A stretch of 64,000 bases of DNA, from the NCBI RefSeq assembly GCF_014217785.1, contig NZ_CP048814.1, forward strand, positions 4,154,001 to 4,218,000, given 5' to 3'. The notes beneath the pieces are model-generated. The model was not told where the DNA came from. It searched no databases and saw only the letters and a list, made by a program, of their open reading frames with translations. Shown one piece after another: positions 1 through 8,835 of the stretch. Every line of letters starts with the position of its first letter. The stretch's first letter is position 1. Source of the stretch: Rhodococcus triatomae. Lineage in GTDB: Bacteria > Actinomycetota > Actinomycetes > Mycobacteriales > Mycobacteriaceae. A program made the position numbers and the translations under genes.

Positions 1-323
1 CTCTCGACGATCCGCTTGCCGGTGTCGAAGGACTCGGCCCTGGCGAACTCTTCGCGGCGCTGCCGCAGGGTGTCCGCCACCCGGCGCAGCACCCGGCCCC
101 GCTCGGCCGCGACGGTACGGGGCCAGGGCCCCTCGTCGAACGCCCGGCGGGCCGCGGCGACGGCCCGGTGGACGTCGTCGGTGGTCGCCTCGGACACGGT
201 GGCGACGTGGCTTCCGTCTGCGGGGCAGCGGATCTCGCGGGTACCCCCGTCGGCGGCGGGCGCCCATTCGCCGTCGATGTAGAGGCTCGACGCCGGGGTG
301 TCGGTGGGGTCGGGGTGGGTCAT
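1..323 (-). CDS. betB: Aldehyde dehydrogenase, N-terminal part (probable betaine aldehyde dehydrogenase)
   Basis: This is the first ~107 residues of an NAD(P)-dependent aldehyde dehydrogenase, cut by the left window edge; the catalytic Cys and Glu lie outside. The visible part has the typical start of the family: a YIDGEW strand near residue 15, the VSEATTDDV segment, and an AARRAFDEGPWP helix. The ATG at 323 is preceded by a GGGAGAG ribosome binding site. It begins 32 nt after the stop of the BetT-type choline transporter and on the same strand, so the pair probably forms a choline-to-glycine-betaine operon in which this enzyme oxidises betaine aldehyde. The family is clear; the substrate is inferred from the neighbour only. 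Confidence 0.72.
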   Translation of the reverse strand, partial: MTHPDPTDTPASSLYIDGEWAPAADGGTREIRCPADGSHVATVSEATTDDVHRAVAAARRAFDEGPWPRTVAAERGRVLRRVADTLRQRREEFARAESFDTGKRIVE

Positions 324-355
324 GTTCTCTCCCGTGCAGCGTTCGTACCGGTGGA

Positions 356-2413
356 TCATTCCATCGTGGGGGTGTTGCGCAGCCGCAGATACTCGATGTG
401 CCGTTCGTACTGGTCCAGGACGTCGCCGATGAGCTGGTCCCGGCCGTATCCCATCACGTCGTAGCCCTGGCTGCCCTCGGTGAGGTAGACCTCGAGCCGG
501 TAGTACACCGCGTCGCCACTCGACGAACGCATCGCGAACGACGGGATCGGGGTGCGTTCGGGCCAGAGTTGATAGCGGAAGGGTGGATTGCCGGCCATGG
601 TGACGGTGAGGTCGATGTGCGGGACGCGGGTGTCCGGTTCGATGTTCTCGACGAGGGTGGCGTCCACGTCACGCTCGCACAACTCGTCCACGACGGCCTG
701 GAGTGCCGGCCGTGCCACCGAGTCGACGTACCTGGCCAGATCGTCACGATCGGGGTAGGACAGACTCCGCGCGACGCGCTGGCGCCACGTCCGCTGCACG
801 CCTCGCTCGGTGGTGACCCGCTCGGACAGTGAGGAATGCAGGGTCGCCCGGATGCTGTCCTCGCGCAGGCCCTCGCTGCGGAGGGCACGATGCAGCCCGG
901 CCATGATGAGCACCATCACGAACGAGAACGGCAACCCCATGATGATGGTGGCGTTCTGTAGCGTGCTGACACCACCGACGAGGAGCATCGCGAGGGTGAG
1001 CAGGCCGGTCGCGACGGCCCAGAAGATCCGGGTCCACGCCGGTCCGTCGTCCTCGGGATCGTGCGGGTGCGAGGTGAACTTCGCCATCACGAGTGCGCCG
1101 GAGTCGGCGGAGGTGACGTAGAACAGCAGCCCGGTGAAGGTGGCGATCCCCGCGCTGAACACCACGCCCGGGTACTGGTCGAGCAACGAGTAGAAGGCGC
1201 TCTCGGGAGCGGTCATCGCCGTCTCGCCGAAGTCGCCGTTGCCGTCGACGACGATGGAGAGGGCGGCGTTGCCGAAGATCGCGATCCAGATGCCGATGAA
1301 GGCGAACGGGATCGTCAACACGGCGGCGATGAACTGGCGGAGAGTGCGGCCGCGGGAGATGCGGGCGAGGAACAGGCCGACGAACGGAGCCCACGCGATC
1401 CACCAGGCCCAGAAGAACAGGGTCCAGGCGTTGAGCCATTCGGTGGGGGCATCGAACGCGAAGGTGTCGAGAGTCATCGACGGGAAGCGGCTGATGTAGT
1501 CGCCGACGTTCATCACCAGGGCGTCGAGGAGGAAACGGGTCTTGCCGGCGATCAGTACGAACAGCATGAGGCCGAGCGCGAGGATCACGTTCAGCTCGGA
1601 CAGACGCCGGATGCCGCGATCGACGCCCGAGACCACCGAGATCGTGGCCATCAGGACCGCGACGGCGATCAGGGCGATCTGCATCGCGGTGCCCTCCGGC
1701 AACCCGAACATGAAGTGGAGGCCGAAGTTCAACTGCACCACGCCGATTCCGAGCGAGGTCGCGATTCCGAAGATGGTGCCGATGACGGCCGCGATCTCGA
1801 CCGTGTCGCCCACCCGCCCGTTGACCCGCTTGCCGATGACGGGGTACAGGGCGGACCGGATCGACAGGGGCAGTCCGCGCCGATACGCGAAGTAGGCCAG
1901 CGACGCTCCCATCAGGGCATACATCGCCCACCCGGTGATGCCGTAGTGGAAGAGCGTCCAGACCACGGCCTGTCGTGCGGCCTCGGTGTTCTCGCCGGGG
2001 CCGACCGGCGGCTGGAGATACTGCGTGACGGGCTCGGAGACCGAGAAGAACATCAGGTCGATCCCGATACCCGCGGCGAACAGCATGGCGCCCCAGGTGA
2101 ATACGTTGTACTTGGGGCGGGAATGGTCGGGTCCCAACCGGATCTTGCCGTACCGGGACACGGCGATGAAGAGGACGAACAGCAGAATCGCCGTCGCCAC
2201 GAGGAAATACCACCAACCGAACGCCGCGGAGATCCACGCGACGACGTTCCCGATCACCGTGTCCGCACCCTCGCGATCGACCATCGCCCACGCCGTGATC
2301 GAGACGATGACGAGGGAGGACACCACGAACACGGGACGGTTGATCCCGGTGCGGACGGGGACTGCCTCGTCGTGGGGCGGAGGCACGCTGTGCTGGTCGT
2401 CGATATCCGTCAT
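356..2413 (-). CDS. betT: BCCT-family choline/betaine transporter, BetT type
   Basis: Membrane symporter of the betaine-choline-carnitine family, 685 residues. About twelve hydrophobic segments fill residues 28-510. The GIGIDLMFFSVSEPVTQY stretch near residue 115 is typical of BetT-type choline carriers. The family signature with the tryptophan-rich WAWWIAWAPF lies near residue 335, followed by a conserved LARISRGRT loop. A hydrophilic C-terminal domain of about 150 residues follows the last membrane segment, as in the 677-residue E. coli BetT, where it tunes osmotic activation. The ATG is preceded by AAGGAG at 4-nt spacing. The aldehyde dehydrogenase downstream supports choline as substrate and osmoprotection as the role. 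Confidence 0.85.
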   Translation of the reverse strand: MTDIDDQHSVPPPHDEAVPVRTGINRPVFVVSSLVIVSITAWAMVDREGADTVIGNVVAWISAAFGWWYFLVATAILLFVLFIAVSRYGKIRLGPDHSRPKYNVFTWGAMLFAAGIGIDLMFFSVSEPVTQYLQPPVGPGENTEAARQAVVWTLFHYGITGWAMYALMGASLAYFAYRRGLPLSIRSALYPVIGKRVNGRVGDTVEIAAVIGTIFGIATSLGIGVVQLNFGLHFMFGLPEGTAMQIALIAVAVLMATISVVSGVDRGIRRLSELNVILALGLMLFVLIAGKTRFLLDALVMNVGDYISRFPSMTLDTFAFDAPTEWLNAWTLFFWAWWIAWAPFVGLFLARISRGRTLRQFIAAVLTIPFAFIGIWIAIFGNAALSIVVDGNGDFGETAMTAPESAFYSLLDQYPGVVFSAGIATFTGLLFYVTSADSGALVMAKFTSHPHDPEDDGPAWTRIFWAVATGLLTLAMLLVGGVSTLQNATIIMGLPFSFVMVLIMAGLHRALRSEGLREDSIRATLHSSLSERVTTERGVQRTWRQRVARSLSYPDRDDLARYVDSVARPALQAVVDELCERDVDATLVENIEPDTRVPHIDLTVTMAGNPPFRYQLWPERTPIPSFAMRSSSGDAVYYRLEVYLTEGSQGYDVMGYGRDQLIGDVLDQYERHIEYLRLRNTPTME

Positions 2414-2565
2414 CGAACTCCTTGCCCCGTCGGCGGCGTCCGTGACGCCGGTGACCGAGTGGTTCAGCCGTCACCGAATGATTCGGCTGTCGCCTGTCGA
2501 ACTTACCGAGAACACGGCGTCGGCATACGCGAAATCGCGGCACCCCCCACCGCCACCACCCGCCT

Positions 2566-2627
2566 CCCCTGGGGTGAAGGGACCCTGTGCCCCGTCAGGC
2601 CGGTCGAAGGCCACCTTCACCCAGGGG
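2566..2627 (-). terminator. Hairpin directly after ptsH
   Basis: Arms at 2566-2580 and 2614-2627 are complementary apart from one bulged base (CCCCTGGGGTGAAGG against CCTTCACCCAGGGG). The loop contains a second small GGCC/GGCC stem. It starts 1 nt after the ptsH stop codon and would end the fruR-fruK-fruA-ptsH transcript. There is no U-tract, as is usual in these GC-rich genomes. Confidence 0.5.
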
Positions 2628-2628
2628 A

Positions 2629-2886
2629 TCAGGCGTCGAGGTCCGCGGCGACGAGATCGACGATCTTCGCCAGGGTGTCGGCGTCGTCGCTCTCCACCAC
2701 GACGTCGGTGCCCTTGGTGGCGCCGAGCGACATGATCAGCAGGGCCGATCCCGCGTCGACCGGTTCTCCGCCCGCGACGGCGAGGGTCACGGGGACCCCG
2801 GCCTCGGTGACGGCGTCGGCGATGATCGCGGCCGGGCGGGCGTGCAGGCCGATGGCGGATCCGACGGTGACTGTGGTGCTGGGCAT
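2629..2886 (-). CDS. ptsH: Phosphocarrier protein HPr
   Basis: HPr carries phosphate from enzyme I to the sugar-specific EIIA domains of the PTS. The 85-residue length is standard. His15 lies in the active-site motif GLHARPAA, and a serine in the DAGSALLIMSLG segment aligns with the regulatory Ser46 of Firmicutes; whether it is phosphorylated here is unknown. The start has an AGGAGA ribosome binding site. It is the last gene of the fructose operon, 72 nt after fruA, while its kinase ptsI is divergent from the other end of the same operon, so both general PTS proteins are linked to fructose use. Confidence 0.96.
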   Translation of the reverse strand: MPSTTVTVGSAIGLHARPAAIIADAVTEAGVPVTLAVAGGEPVDAGSALLIMSLGATKGTDVVVESDDADTLAKIVDLVAADLDA

Positions 2887-2958
2887 GGAATTCTCCTGTG
2901 CGGGTTGCGGTGTCGTGGTGGATGACGGGTGTCGTGCGGAAGATCGGGCGAATGGGTT

Positions 2959-5007
2959 TCAGGCGGGCACCGGGGCGGCTCCCGGGTCGAGTTCGGCGTC
3001 GCCGGGTCGCCGCGCGAACTGCTTGGCGGCCACGACACACATGGCCGACACTGCCATGCCGACGGCCAGCGCGACGAAGAACCAGAACACGTTGCCGATC
3101 GCGAAGAAGACGAATATGCCGCCGTGGGGTGCGCTCAGAGTTACGTCGAACGCCATGATGAGGGCGCCGGTGACGGCACCACCCGCCATCATCGAAGGGA
3201 TGACGCGCAGGGGGTCGGCGGCGGCGAAGGGGATGGCTCCCTCGGAGATGAACGAGGCCCCCAGCGCCCAGGCTGCCTTGCCGTTCTCGCGCTCGGCCTC
3301 GCTGAACAGGCCTGGTCGCAGCACCGTGGAGGCCAGCGCCATCGCGAGCGGGGGCACCATGCCCGCCGCCATCACCGCGGCCATGATCCGGAGCGATGCC
3401 GTGTCGTCGATGTTCAGCCCGGCCACGGCGAAGGCGTACGCGGCCTTGTTGACCGGGCCGCCGAGGTCGAAGCACATCATCAGGCCGAGGATGACCCCGA
3501 GCAGGATCACCGCGCCGCCGGAGAGCCCGTTGAGCCAGTCGGTCAGGCCTGTGGTGATCGCGGCCAGTGGACGGCCGAGGACGAGGAACATCAATGCGCC
3601 GACGATCAGTGTGGCGAACAGCGGGATGATCACGACCGGCATGAGTCCCCGCAGCCACGCGGGCACGGGAATCCGGCCGATCCAGAGGGCCAGGGCTCCG
3701 GCGACGAGGCCACCGACGAGGCCGCCGATGAATCCGGCGCCGACGAAGACGGCGATCGCGCCTGCGGTGAATCCGGGTGCGATACCGGGCCGGTCCGCCA
3801 TCGCGTATGCGATGAAGCCGGCCAGTGCGGGCACCAGGAAGGCGAACGCCATGGTCCCGATCTGGAAGAGCACGGCGCCCAGGTAGATGCGCAGGCCTCC
3901 GTCGGGGAGATCGCCGAGCGAGTTGTCCAGGACGATGGATTCCGCCGGGCCGCTGATGTCCCAGCCGCCGAGCGCGAAGCCCAACGCCATGAGCAGACCG
4001 CCCGCGGCGACGAACGGGATCATGTAGCTCACGCCGGTGAGCAGGACTTGCCGCAGGTGTGTGCCCCAGCCGACGTTCCCGGCCGCTTCCTCCTGCTCTC
4101 CGCCCGGCGACCCGGATTCCACGGTGGTCGCCGCCGGATTGTCCGCGGCGCGGACGGCCTCGGCGATCATCGCCGACGGTTCGTTGATGGCACGTTTGAC
4201 CCCGGAGGCGACGACAGGCTTGCCCGCGAAGCGTTCTCGGTCCTTGACTCCGACGTCGGTGGCGAAGATGACCGCCGAGGCGCCGGCGATCACCGCGGGG
4301 TCGAGGGGAGTACTCCCGCTCGAGCCCTGCGTCTCCACCTTGACGTCCACGCCGTCGCGCTTGCCCGCGGCGACCAGGGCGTCGGCCGCCATGTACGTGT
4401 GTGCGATTCCGGTCGGGCAGGCGGTCACGGCGACGACGTACTTCGCCGCGGCCTCGCTCTCGCCGCCGTCACCGGTCGAACCCGAACCGGTGGCCGGGGC
4501 GGCGGGCGGTGCCGCGGCAGGCGTCGGTGTGCCGGGAAGTACCTCGTTCACCCGAGCCACCACGTCGTCTGCGGTGGTCGAGTTCCGCAGCGCCTCCACG
4601 AACTCGGGCCGCACCAGGGCACGAGCCAACGCGGACAACACCTTCATGTGCTCGGCTCCCGCTCCTTCCGGAGCAGCGATGAGGAACACGAGATCGGCGG
4701 GTCCGTCCGGTGCACCGAAGTCGACCGGGCGACCGAGTCGTGCGAAACCGAGGGACGGGTGGGTCACCGCGGCGGAGCGGCAGTGCGGGATCGCGATTCC
4801 GCCGGGCAGCCCGGTGGCGGATTGCCCTTCACGCGCGAGTGCCGCCTCGGTCAAGGCGGCCGCGTCGGACGCACGGCCGGCGTCCGCGAGGCGCGCCGCG
4901 AGCGCGGTGATGACCGCGTCCTTGGTGGCACCGAGGTCGGCGTCGAGGCTGACCAGTTCCGGGGTGATGACCGGCAACTCCGCCGGCTCCGAGGTGGATG
5001 TGGTCAT
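2959..5007 (-). CDS. fruA: Fructose-specific PTS enzyme IIABC
   Basis: One polypeptide of 682 residues carries all fructose EII domains in the order IIA-IIB-IIC. IIA spans about 1-150 with phospho-His75 in GGIAIPHCR. A Pro/Ala/Gly-rich linker follows, then IIB with phospho-Cys197 in VTACPTGIAHT. The IIC permease occupies about 320-670 with eight or more hydrophobic segments. It imports fructose as fructose-1-phosphate, the substrate of the adjacent FruK. I chose the ATG at 5007, which overlaps the fruK stop (ATGA) and has GAAGGAG upstream; the frame is open far upstream but that part is antisense to nothing and runs through fruK in a wrong frame. Confidence 0.96.
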   Translation of the reverse strand: MTTSTSEPAELPVITPELVSLDADLGATKDAVITALAARLADAGRASDAAALTEAALAREGQSATGLPGGIAIPHCRSAAVTHPSLGFARLGRPVDFGAPDGPADLVFLIAAPEGAGAEHMKVLSALARALVRPEFVEALRNSTTADDVVARVNEVLPGTPTPAAAPPAAPATGSGSTGDGGESEAAAKYVVAVTACPTGIAHTYMAADALVAAGKRDGVDVKVETQGSSGSTPLDPAVIAGASAVIFATDVGVKDRERFAGKPVVASGVKRAINEPSAMIAEAVRAADNPAATTVESGSPGGEQEEAAGNVGWGTHLRQVLLTGVSYMIPFVAAGGLLMALGFALGGWDISGPAESIVLDNSLGDLPDGGLRIYLGAVLFQIGTMAFAFLVPALAGFIAYAMADRPGIAPGFTAGAIAVFVGAGFIGGLVGGLVAGALALWIGRIPVPAWLRGLMPVVIIPLFATLIVGALMFLVLGRPLAAITTGLTDWLNGLSGGAVILLGVILGLMMCFDLGGPVNKAAYAFAVAGLNIDDTASLRIMAAVMAAGMVPPLAMALASTVLRPGLFSEAERENGKAAWALGASFISEGAIPFAAADPLRVIPSMMAGGAVTGALIMAFDVTLSAPHGGIFVFFAIGNVFWFFVALAVGMAVSAMCVVAAKQFARRPGDAELDPGAAPVPA

Positions 5008-6032
5008 GGTCGCTCCTTCGTGTGGGCGGGTACCGGTGTGTCTGGGGTCGTGCCCGTGCGATCCGGGCCGCCGCCTGGGACCGGGCGGACCTCGACCGGG
5101 TCGAGCGCGACGTCGCTTGCCGACGGCAGCGTCGTGCCCGGCAGTGAGGCAGCGGCACTGCCGTACGCCACGGCGGATTGCAGGCAGCGGGCGGCTCCGG
5201 CACCGGCGCGATGCGCGACGAGGTAGCCGGCGAGCGCGGAATCGCCCGCCCCGACGGTGCTGCGTGCGGTCACGGGCGGGGCGGCGGCGAACCAGGCGCC
5301 CGAGGCGTCGACGAGGACGGCGCCCGCGGCACCGAGCGTGACCAGGACGCTGCCGACCCCCTTCTCGACCAGACCGCGCGCGGCGATCGTGGCCGGGCGG
5401 GGATCGCCGGCCCTGGCAGCGGCCTCGAGTGCGTCGCCGTCGGCCCCGGTGAGCTGTGCGAGCTCCTCGCTGTTCGGTTTGACGAGATCGGGCGCCGCGC
5501 CGGGGAAACCGCCGGAGAGGGCGAGCAGCGGCGCATCCGAGGTGTCGACCGCCACCCGGCAGCCGGACCCGGCGAGTGCGAGCACGACGGTCGCGTACCA
5601 GTCGGTGGGCACACCGGGCGGGAGCGAACCCGACAGCACCACCCATTCCGCATGCGCTGCCCGCGTGCGGATCTCGCTCAGGAGGGCCTCGACGGTCCGG
5701 CCGTCGAGCGGATGGCCGGCTTCGTTGATCTTCGTGGTGGTTCCGTCCGGCTCGGTGACCGTGATGTTGGTGCGGACGCAGCCGTGGATCGGGACGGCGG
5801 CGAACTCGATGCCGTGCGCGCGCAGGCCGCCGAGGATCGGATCGTCGTCGGCGGCGGGGAGCACCGCGAGCGCAGGAACACCGGAGGCGGCCAGCGCACG
5901 CGCCACGTTGACGCCCTTTCCGCCGGGGTCGTCGGTCGAGCCCGTGGCGCGCAGGACGGCACCGCGTTCGAGTGGGCCGCCCAGTTCGACGGTGCGGTCC
6001 ACACTGGGGTTGGCGGTCAGCGTGACGATCAT
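5004..6032 (-). CDS. fruK: 1-phosphofructokinase
   Basis: PfkB/ribokinase-family kinase of 342 residues that converts fructose-1-phosphate to fructose-1,6-bisphosphate in the cytoplasm. The N-terminus MIVTLTANPSVDRTV and the glycine-rich GGKGVNVARAL motif bind substrate. The C-terminal TVGAGDSALAGYL holds the anion hole and catalytic Asp. The gene overlaps fruR upstream and fruA downstream by 4 nt each, so the three are translationally coupled. The last ~35 residues are Pro/Gly/Thr-rich and probably disordered. Confidence 0.95.
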   Translation of the reverse strand: MIVTLTANPSVDRTVELGGPLERGAVLRATGSTDDPGGKGVNVARALAASGVPALAVLPAADDDPILGGLRAHGIEFAAVPIHGCVRTNITVTEPDGTTTKINEAGHPLDGRTVEALLSEIRTRAAHAEWVVLSGSLPPGVPTDWYATVVLALAGSGCRVAVDTSDAPLLALSGGFPGAAPDLVKPNSEELAQLTGADGDALEAAARAGDPRPATIAARGLVEKGVGSVLVTLGAAGAVLVDASGAWFAAAPPVTARSTVGAGDSALAGYLVAHRAGAGAARCLQSAVAYGSAAASLPGTTLPSASDVALDPVEVRPVPGGGPDRTGTTPDTPVPAHTKERP

Positions 6033-6796
6033 GCCGTCACCACCTCGATTCCGTGTCGGGTCAGTTCCTCGCGATCCACGGGATCGATTCCCGCGTCGGT
6101 GACCAGGACGTCGACCGCGTCCGCGGGGGCGAAGCTGACGAGATACTCGCGTCCGAGCTTCGAGGAGTCGGCGACGGCGACGACCTGCCTGGCACTGCGG
6201 ACCATCGCGCGTTTGACCGCGGCCTCCTCGGGGTCGGGTGTGGACAGGCCGTGTTCCACACTGAGCGCGTTGGTTCCGACGAAGGCGACGTCGACGCGAA
6301 GGACGTCGAGTGCCCGGAGGGTGTCCTCGCCCACCGCCGCCTGGGTGACCCCGCGGACCCGTCCACCGAGTAGCTGCAGGGTGATCGCAGGCAGGCCCGC
6401 CAGGCGGGCGGCGATCGGCACCGAGTTGGTGATGACGGTGAGTTCACGATCGGTGGGGATCGAGGGGAGCATCCGGGACGTCGTGGTGCCCGCGTCGAGC
6501 AGGATGCTTCCCCCGGCGGCGGGAAGGAACTCGAGCGCGCGCTTGCCGATCCGGTCCTTGAGATCGGTCCGGGTGCTCTCCCGTTCGGCGAGTACCGGCT
6601 CGGTGACGGTGAGCGACGTGGCCGGGACGGCTCCGCCGTGTACGCGGCGGACGAGCCCCTGGCGTTCGAGTACGGCCAGATCCCGGCGGACGGTTTCCGT
6701 CGTCACCCCGAACCTGTCGGCGAGTTGGGTGACGGACGATCGTCCGCGCTGCGCGACGAGCGAGGACATCGCCTGCTGCCGTTCCTCCGGGTACAT
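6029..6796 (-). CDS. fruR: DeoR-family transcriptional regulator of the fructose PTS
   Basis: DeoR-type repressor with an N-terminal winged helix (about residues 1-57, with the motif VTTETVRRDL and GLVRRVHGGA) and a C-terminal phosphosugar-sensing domain (DAGTTTSRM near residue 95, then the VTNSVPIA segment). The ATG at 6796 (MYPEERQQ) has GAGG at good spacing and matches usual DeoR starts; an in-frame ATG 27 nt upstream lacks one. It is the first gene of the fru operon and faces ptsI. The effector is probably fructose-1-phosphate and the likely binding region is 6865-6906 between the two divergent genes. The symbol follows operon context. Confidence 0.88.
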   Translation of the reverse strand: MYPEERQQAMSSLVAQRGRSSVTQLADRFGVTTETVRRDLAVLERQGLVRRVHGGAVPATSLTVTEPVLAERESTRTDLKDRIGKRALEFLPAAGGSILLDAGTTTSRMLPSIPTDRELTVITNSVPIAARLAGLPAITLQLLGGRVRGVTQAAVGEDTLRALDVLRVDVAFVGTNALSVEHGLSTPDPEEAAVKRAMVRSARQVVAVADSSKLGREYLVSFAPADAVDVLVTDAGIDPVDREELTRHGIEVVTA

Positions 6797-6867
6797 CGGT
6801 CCTCGTCTCTCGGTTCGCGTCATGTCTCGTGTGTGCCGTCGCGGGCCGTATGCGCCAGATCACACGA

Positions 6868-6906
6868 TGTGTTGGTTTATGTTGTTTTACGCCTGAATGT
6901 GTTGAC
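6868..6906. promoter_or_regulatory. Candidate FruR operator: phased TGTTG repeats
   Basis: TGTTG starts at 6870, 6880 and 6900, so the copies are 10 and 20 bp apart and lie on one face of the helix. The last overlaps the -35 box of the ptsI promoter. Its place between fruR and ptsI suits repression of both directions. The assignment to FruR is inferred. Confidence 0.45.
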
Positions 6907-6929
6907 AAGTCAAGACCTGGATGTAATGT
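6902..6929 (+). promoter_or_regulatory. ptsI promoter
   Basis: A consensus -35 box TTGACA (6902-6907) is followed after 16 nt by a -10 box TAATGT (6924-6929). It would give a 5' untranslated leader of about 75 nt before the ptsI start at 7011. This is one of very few full housekeeping-type promoters recognisable by eye in the window. Confidence 0.65.
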
Positions 6930-7010
6930 TCCTCACAGGACGTCGAGTGGGTCTGCGTCGAGCGGACCGGCACTCGCGCGTCGTTGCGCCAATGCTGTGA
7001 GGAGGACGGG

Positions 7011-8747
7011 ATGGCCCCGGAGGTCGATTCGACGAAGGCCGATTCGGAGAAGGTCGACGAGGAGAAGACGGTGCCTGCGGCGCCCCACACGGCGGAGGAG
7101 CTGACGGGCACGCCCGTCGTGGCAGGCATCGTCTCTGCCCCCGTGGTGGTGCTCGGCCCCAGGCCCCTGGCCCCGGCGGGGCTGCCGCGTATCGGCGAAT
7201 CGGGACGGGACGCCGAGACCGAGCGGTTCCGCTCTGCTGCGGCGACCGTGGCGGAGCGGCTGCGCGGGCGGGCCGCGCACGCTTCCGGAGCGGCCGCCGA
7301 GGTACTTCAGGCCAACGCGGCGATGGCAGCCGACCGGGGCTGGCTGTCGGCCGCCGAGAAACTGATCGCCGCAGGCGCTCCGGCCGGCGAGGCCGCGGCG
7401 GCGGCCACCGAACAGTTCGTCGAGATGTTCACCAGGATCGGCGGCATGATGGCCGAGCGGGTCACCGACCTGCGTGACATACGTGACCGGGTGCTGGCCG
7501 AGTTGGCGGGTGATCCGGAGCCGGGAGTGCCCGAGCCGGACGTCCCGTCGATCCTCTGCGCCCGGGATCTCGCTCCGGCCGATACCGCGGGACTCGACCC
7601 CGGACGGATCGTCGGCCTGGTCACCGAACTGGGCGGACCCACCAGTCACACCGCCATCATCGCCCGCCAACTGGGTATTTCGTGTGTGGTCGCCGCCGCG
7701 GGCGTCGCCGCGGTCCCGGCGGGAACGTCCGCGATGCTCGACGGCTCCCGGGGCGTCCTGGTCGTGGACCCGGACCCGGACGTCGCCGCGGCGGCGGTCG
7801 CGGCGGACGTCGAGGCCCGGCGCAGAATCGGAAACTGGACCGGCCCGGGACGCACGAGCGACGGGGTCGGGGTGGCAATTCTCGCCAACGTGCAGGACGG
7901 CGCGGGTGCACGCGCCGCACGTCGGACCCCGGCGGAGGGCGTCGGGCTGTTGCGTACCGAACTCGCCTTCCTCGACCGCACCGTCGAACCGTCGGTCGAG
8001 GAGCAGTCCGACATCTACGCGGAGGTCCTCGAGGCGTTTGCCGGGGACAAGGTGGTGATCCGGACGCTCGACGCCGGGTCCGACAAGCCGCTCGCATTCG
8101 CCGACCACCCCGACGAGGCCAATCCGGCGCTCGGGGTACGTGGTGTCCGGATCGCCCGTGCGGATCCGGGCCTGCTCACCCGGCAGCTCGACGCCGTCGC
8201 GGTGGCGGCGCAGCGGACACGGACCTCTCCCTGGGTGATGGCACCGATGATTGCCACGGCGGCCGAGGCCGAGGAGTTCGCGGGACTCGTACGGGAACGG
8301 GGGCTCGTGCCGGGGGTGATGGTCGAGATTCCCGCGGCGGCGCTGCAGGCCGATCGGATTCTCGAACACGTGGACTTCCTGTCCATCGGCACCAACGACC
8401 TCACCCAGTACACGATGGCTGCCGATCGCATGTCACCGGAACTCGCAGTGCTCACCGATCCGTGGCAGCCGGCGGTGCTCTCGCTCGTCGCGCGTACCGC
8501 GGAAGCGGGTGCTGCCGTGGGGAAGCCGGTCGGGGTGTGCGGGGAGGCGGCAGCCGATCCGCTGCTCGCCTGTGTGCTGGTCGGGCTCGGGGTCACCTCG
8601 TTGTCGGCGGCCGCTGCCGCCCTGCCCGCCGTCGGCGCGGCAGTGGAGTCGGTCTCGGCTCGGCAGTGCAGAAGCGCCGCGGAGGCAGTTCTCGCGACGA
8701 CCGATCCCGCGGCGGCCCGCGCCGCGGCGGCCGAGGTGCTCACCTAG
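7011..8747 (+). CDS. ptsI: PTS enzyme I (phosphoenolpyruvate-protein phosphotransferase)
   Basis: Enzyme I takes phosphate from phosphoenolpyruvate and passes it to HPr. The 578-residue protein has the N-terminal HPr-binding and swivelling phosphohistidine domain, with active His213 in GGPTSHTAIIARQ, and the C-terminal PEP-binding TIM barrel with EGVGLLRTELAFL near residue 310 and SIGTNDLTQYTMA near residue 460. A charged N-terminal extension of about 30 residues precedes the first conserved strand. The ATG at 7011 has GAGGAGGAC upstream; an in-frame start at 6984 has none. It is divergent from fruR and probably co-regulated with the fructose operon. Confidence 0.95.
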   Translation: MAPEVDSTKADSEKVDEEKTVPAAPHTAEELTGTPVVAGIVSAPVVVLGPRPLAPAGLPRIGESGRDAETERFRSAAATVAERLRGRAAHASGAAAEVLQANAAMAADRGWLSAAEKLIAAGAPAGEAAAAATEQFVEMFTRIGGMMAERVTDLRDIRDRVLAELAGDPEPGVPEPDVPSILCARDLAPADTAGLDPGRIVGLVTELGGPTSHTAIIARQLGISCVVAAAGVAAVPAGTSAMLDGSRGVLVVDPDPDVAAAAVAADVEARRRIGNWTGPGRTSDGVGVAILANVQDGAGARAARRTPAEGVGLLRTELAFLDRTVEPSVEEQSDIYAEVLEAFAGDKVVIRTLDAGSDKPLAFADHPDEANPALGVRGVRIARADPGLLTRQLDAVAVAAQRTRTSPWVMAPMIATAAEAEEFAGLVRERGLVPGVMVEIPAAALQADRILEHVDFLSIGTNDLTQYTMAADRMSPELAVLTDPWQPAVLSLVARTAEAGAAVGKPVGVCGEAAADPLLACVLVGLGVTSLSAAAAALPAVGAAVESVSARQCRSAAEAVLATTDPAAARAAAAEVLT

Positions 8748-8835
8748 GTCGGTGGCCGGGTGCGTGTGCTCGGACTCCACGAGAATCCGGGCTCGCCGGG
8801 CGGTGGACTGCGGGCGTCCCTACTATCTAGCGATT

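Noticed and set aside
1061..3886. A 941-codon open frame on the plus strand, opposite betT, ptsH and fruA
   Set aside because: It is antisense to well-supported genes, has a composition of long His/Asp/Arg/Gly runs typical of shadow frames in GC-rich DNA, and shows no recognisable domain.
2929..5226. A 765-codon plus-strand frame opposite fruA
   Set aside because: It is a shadow of the fructose EII gene; no ribosome binding site and low-complexity charged composition.
2959..5646. An extended fruA of 895 residues starting at 5646
   Set aside because: The extra 213 codons run through fruK in a wrong frame; the ATG at 5007 has a ribosome binding site and overlaps the fruK stop.
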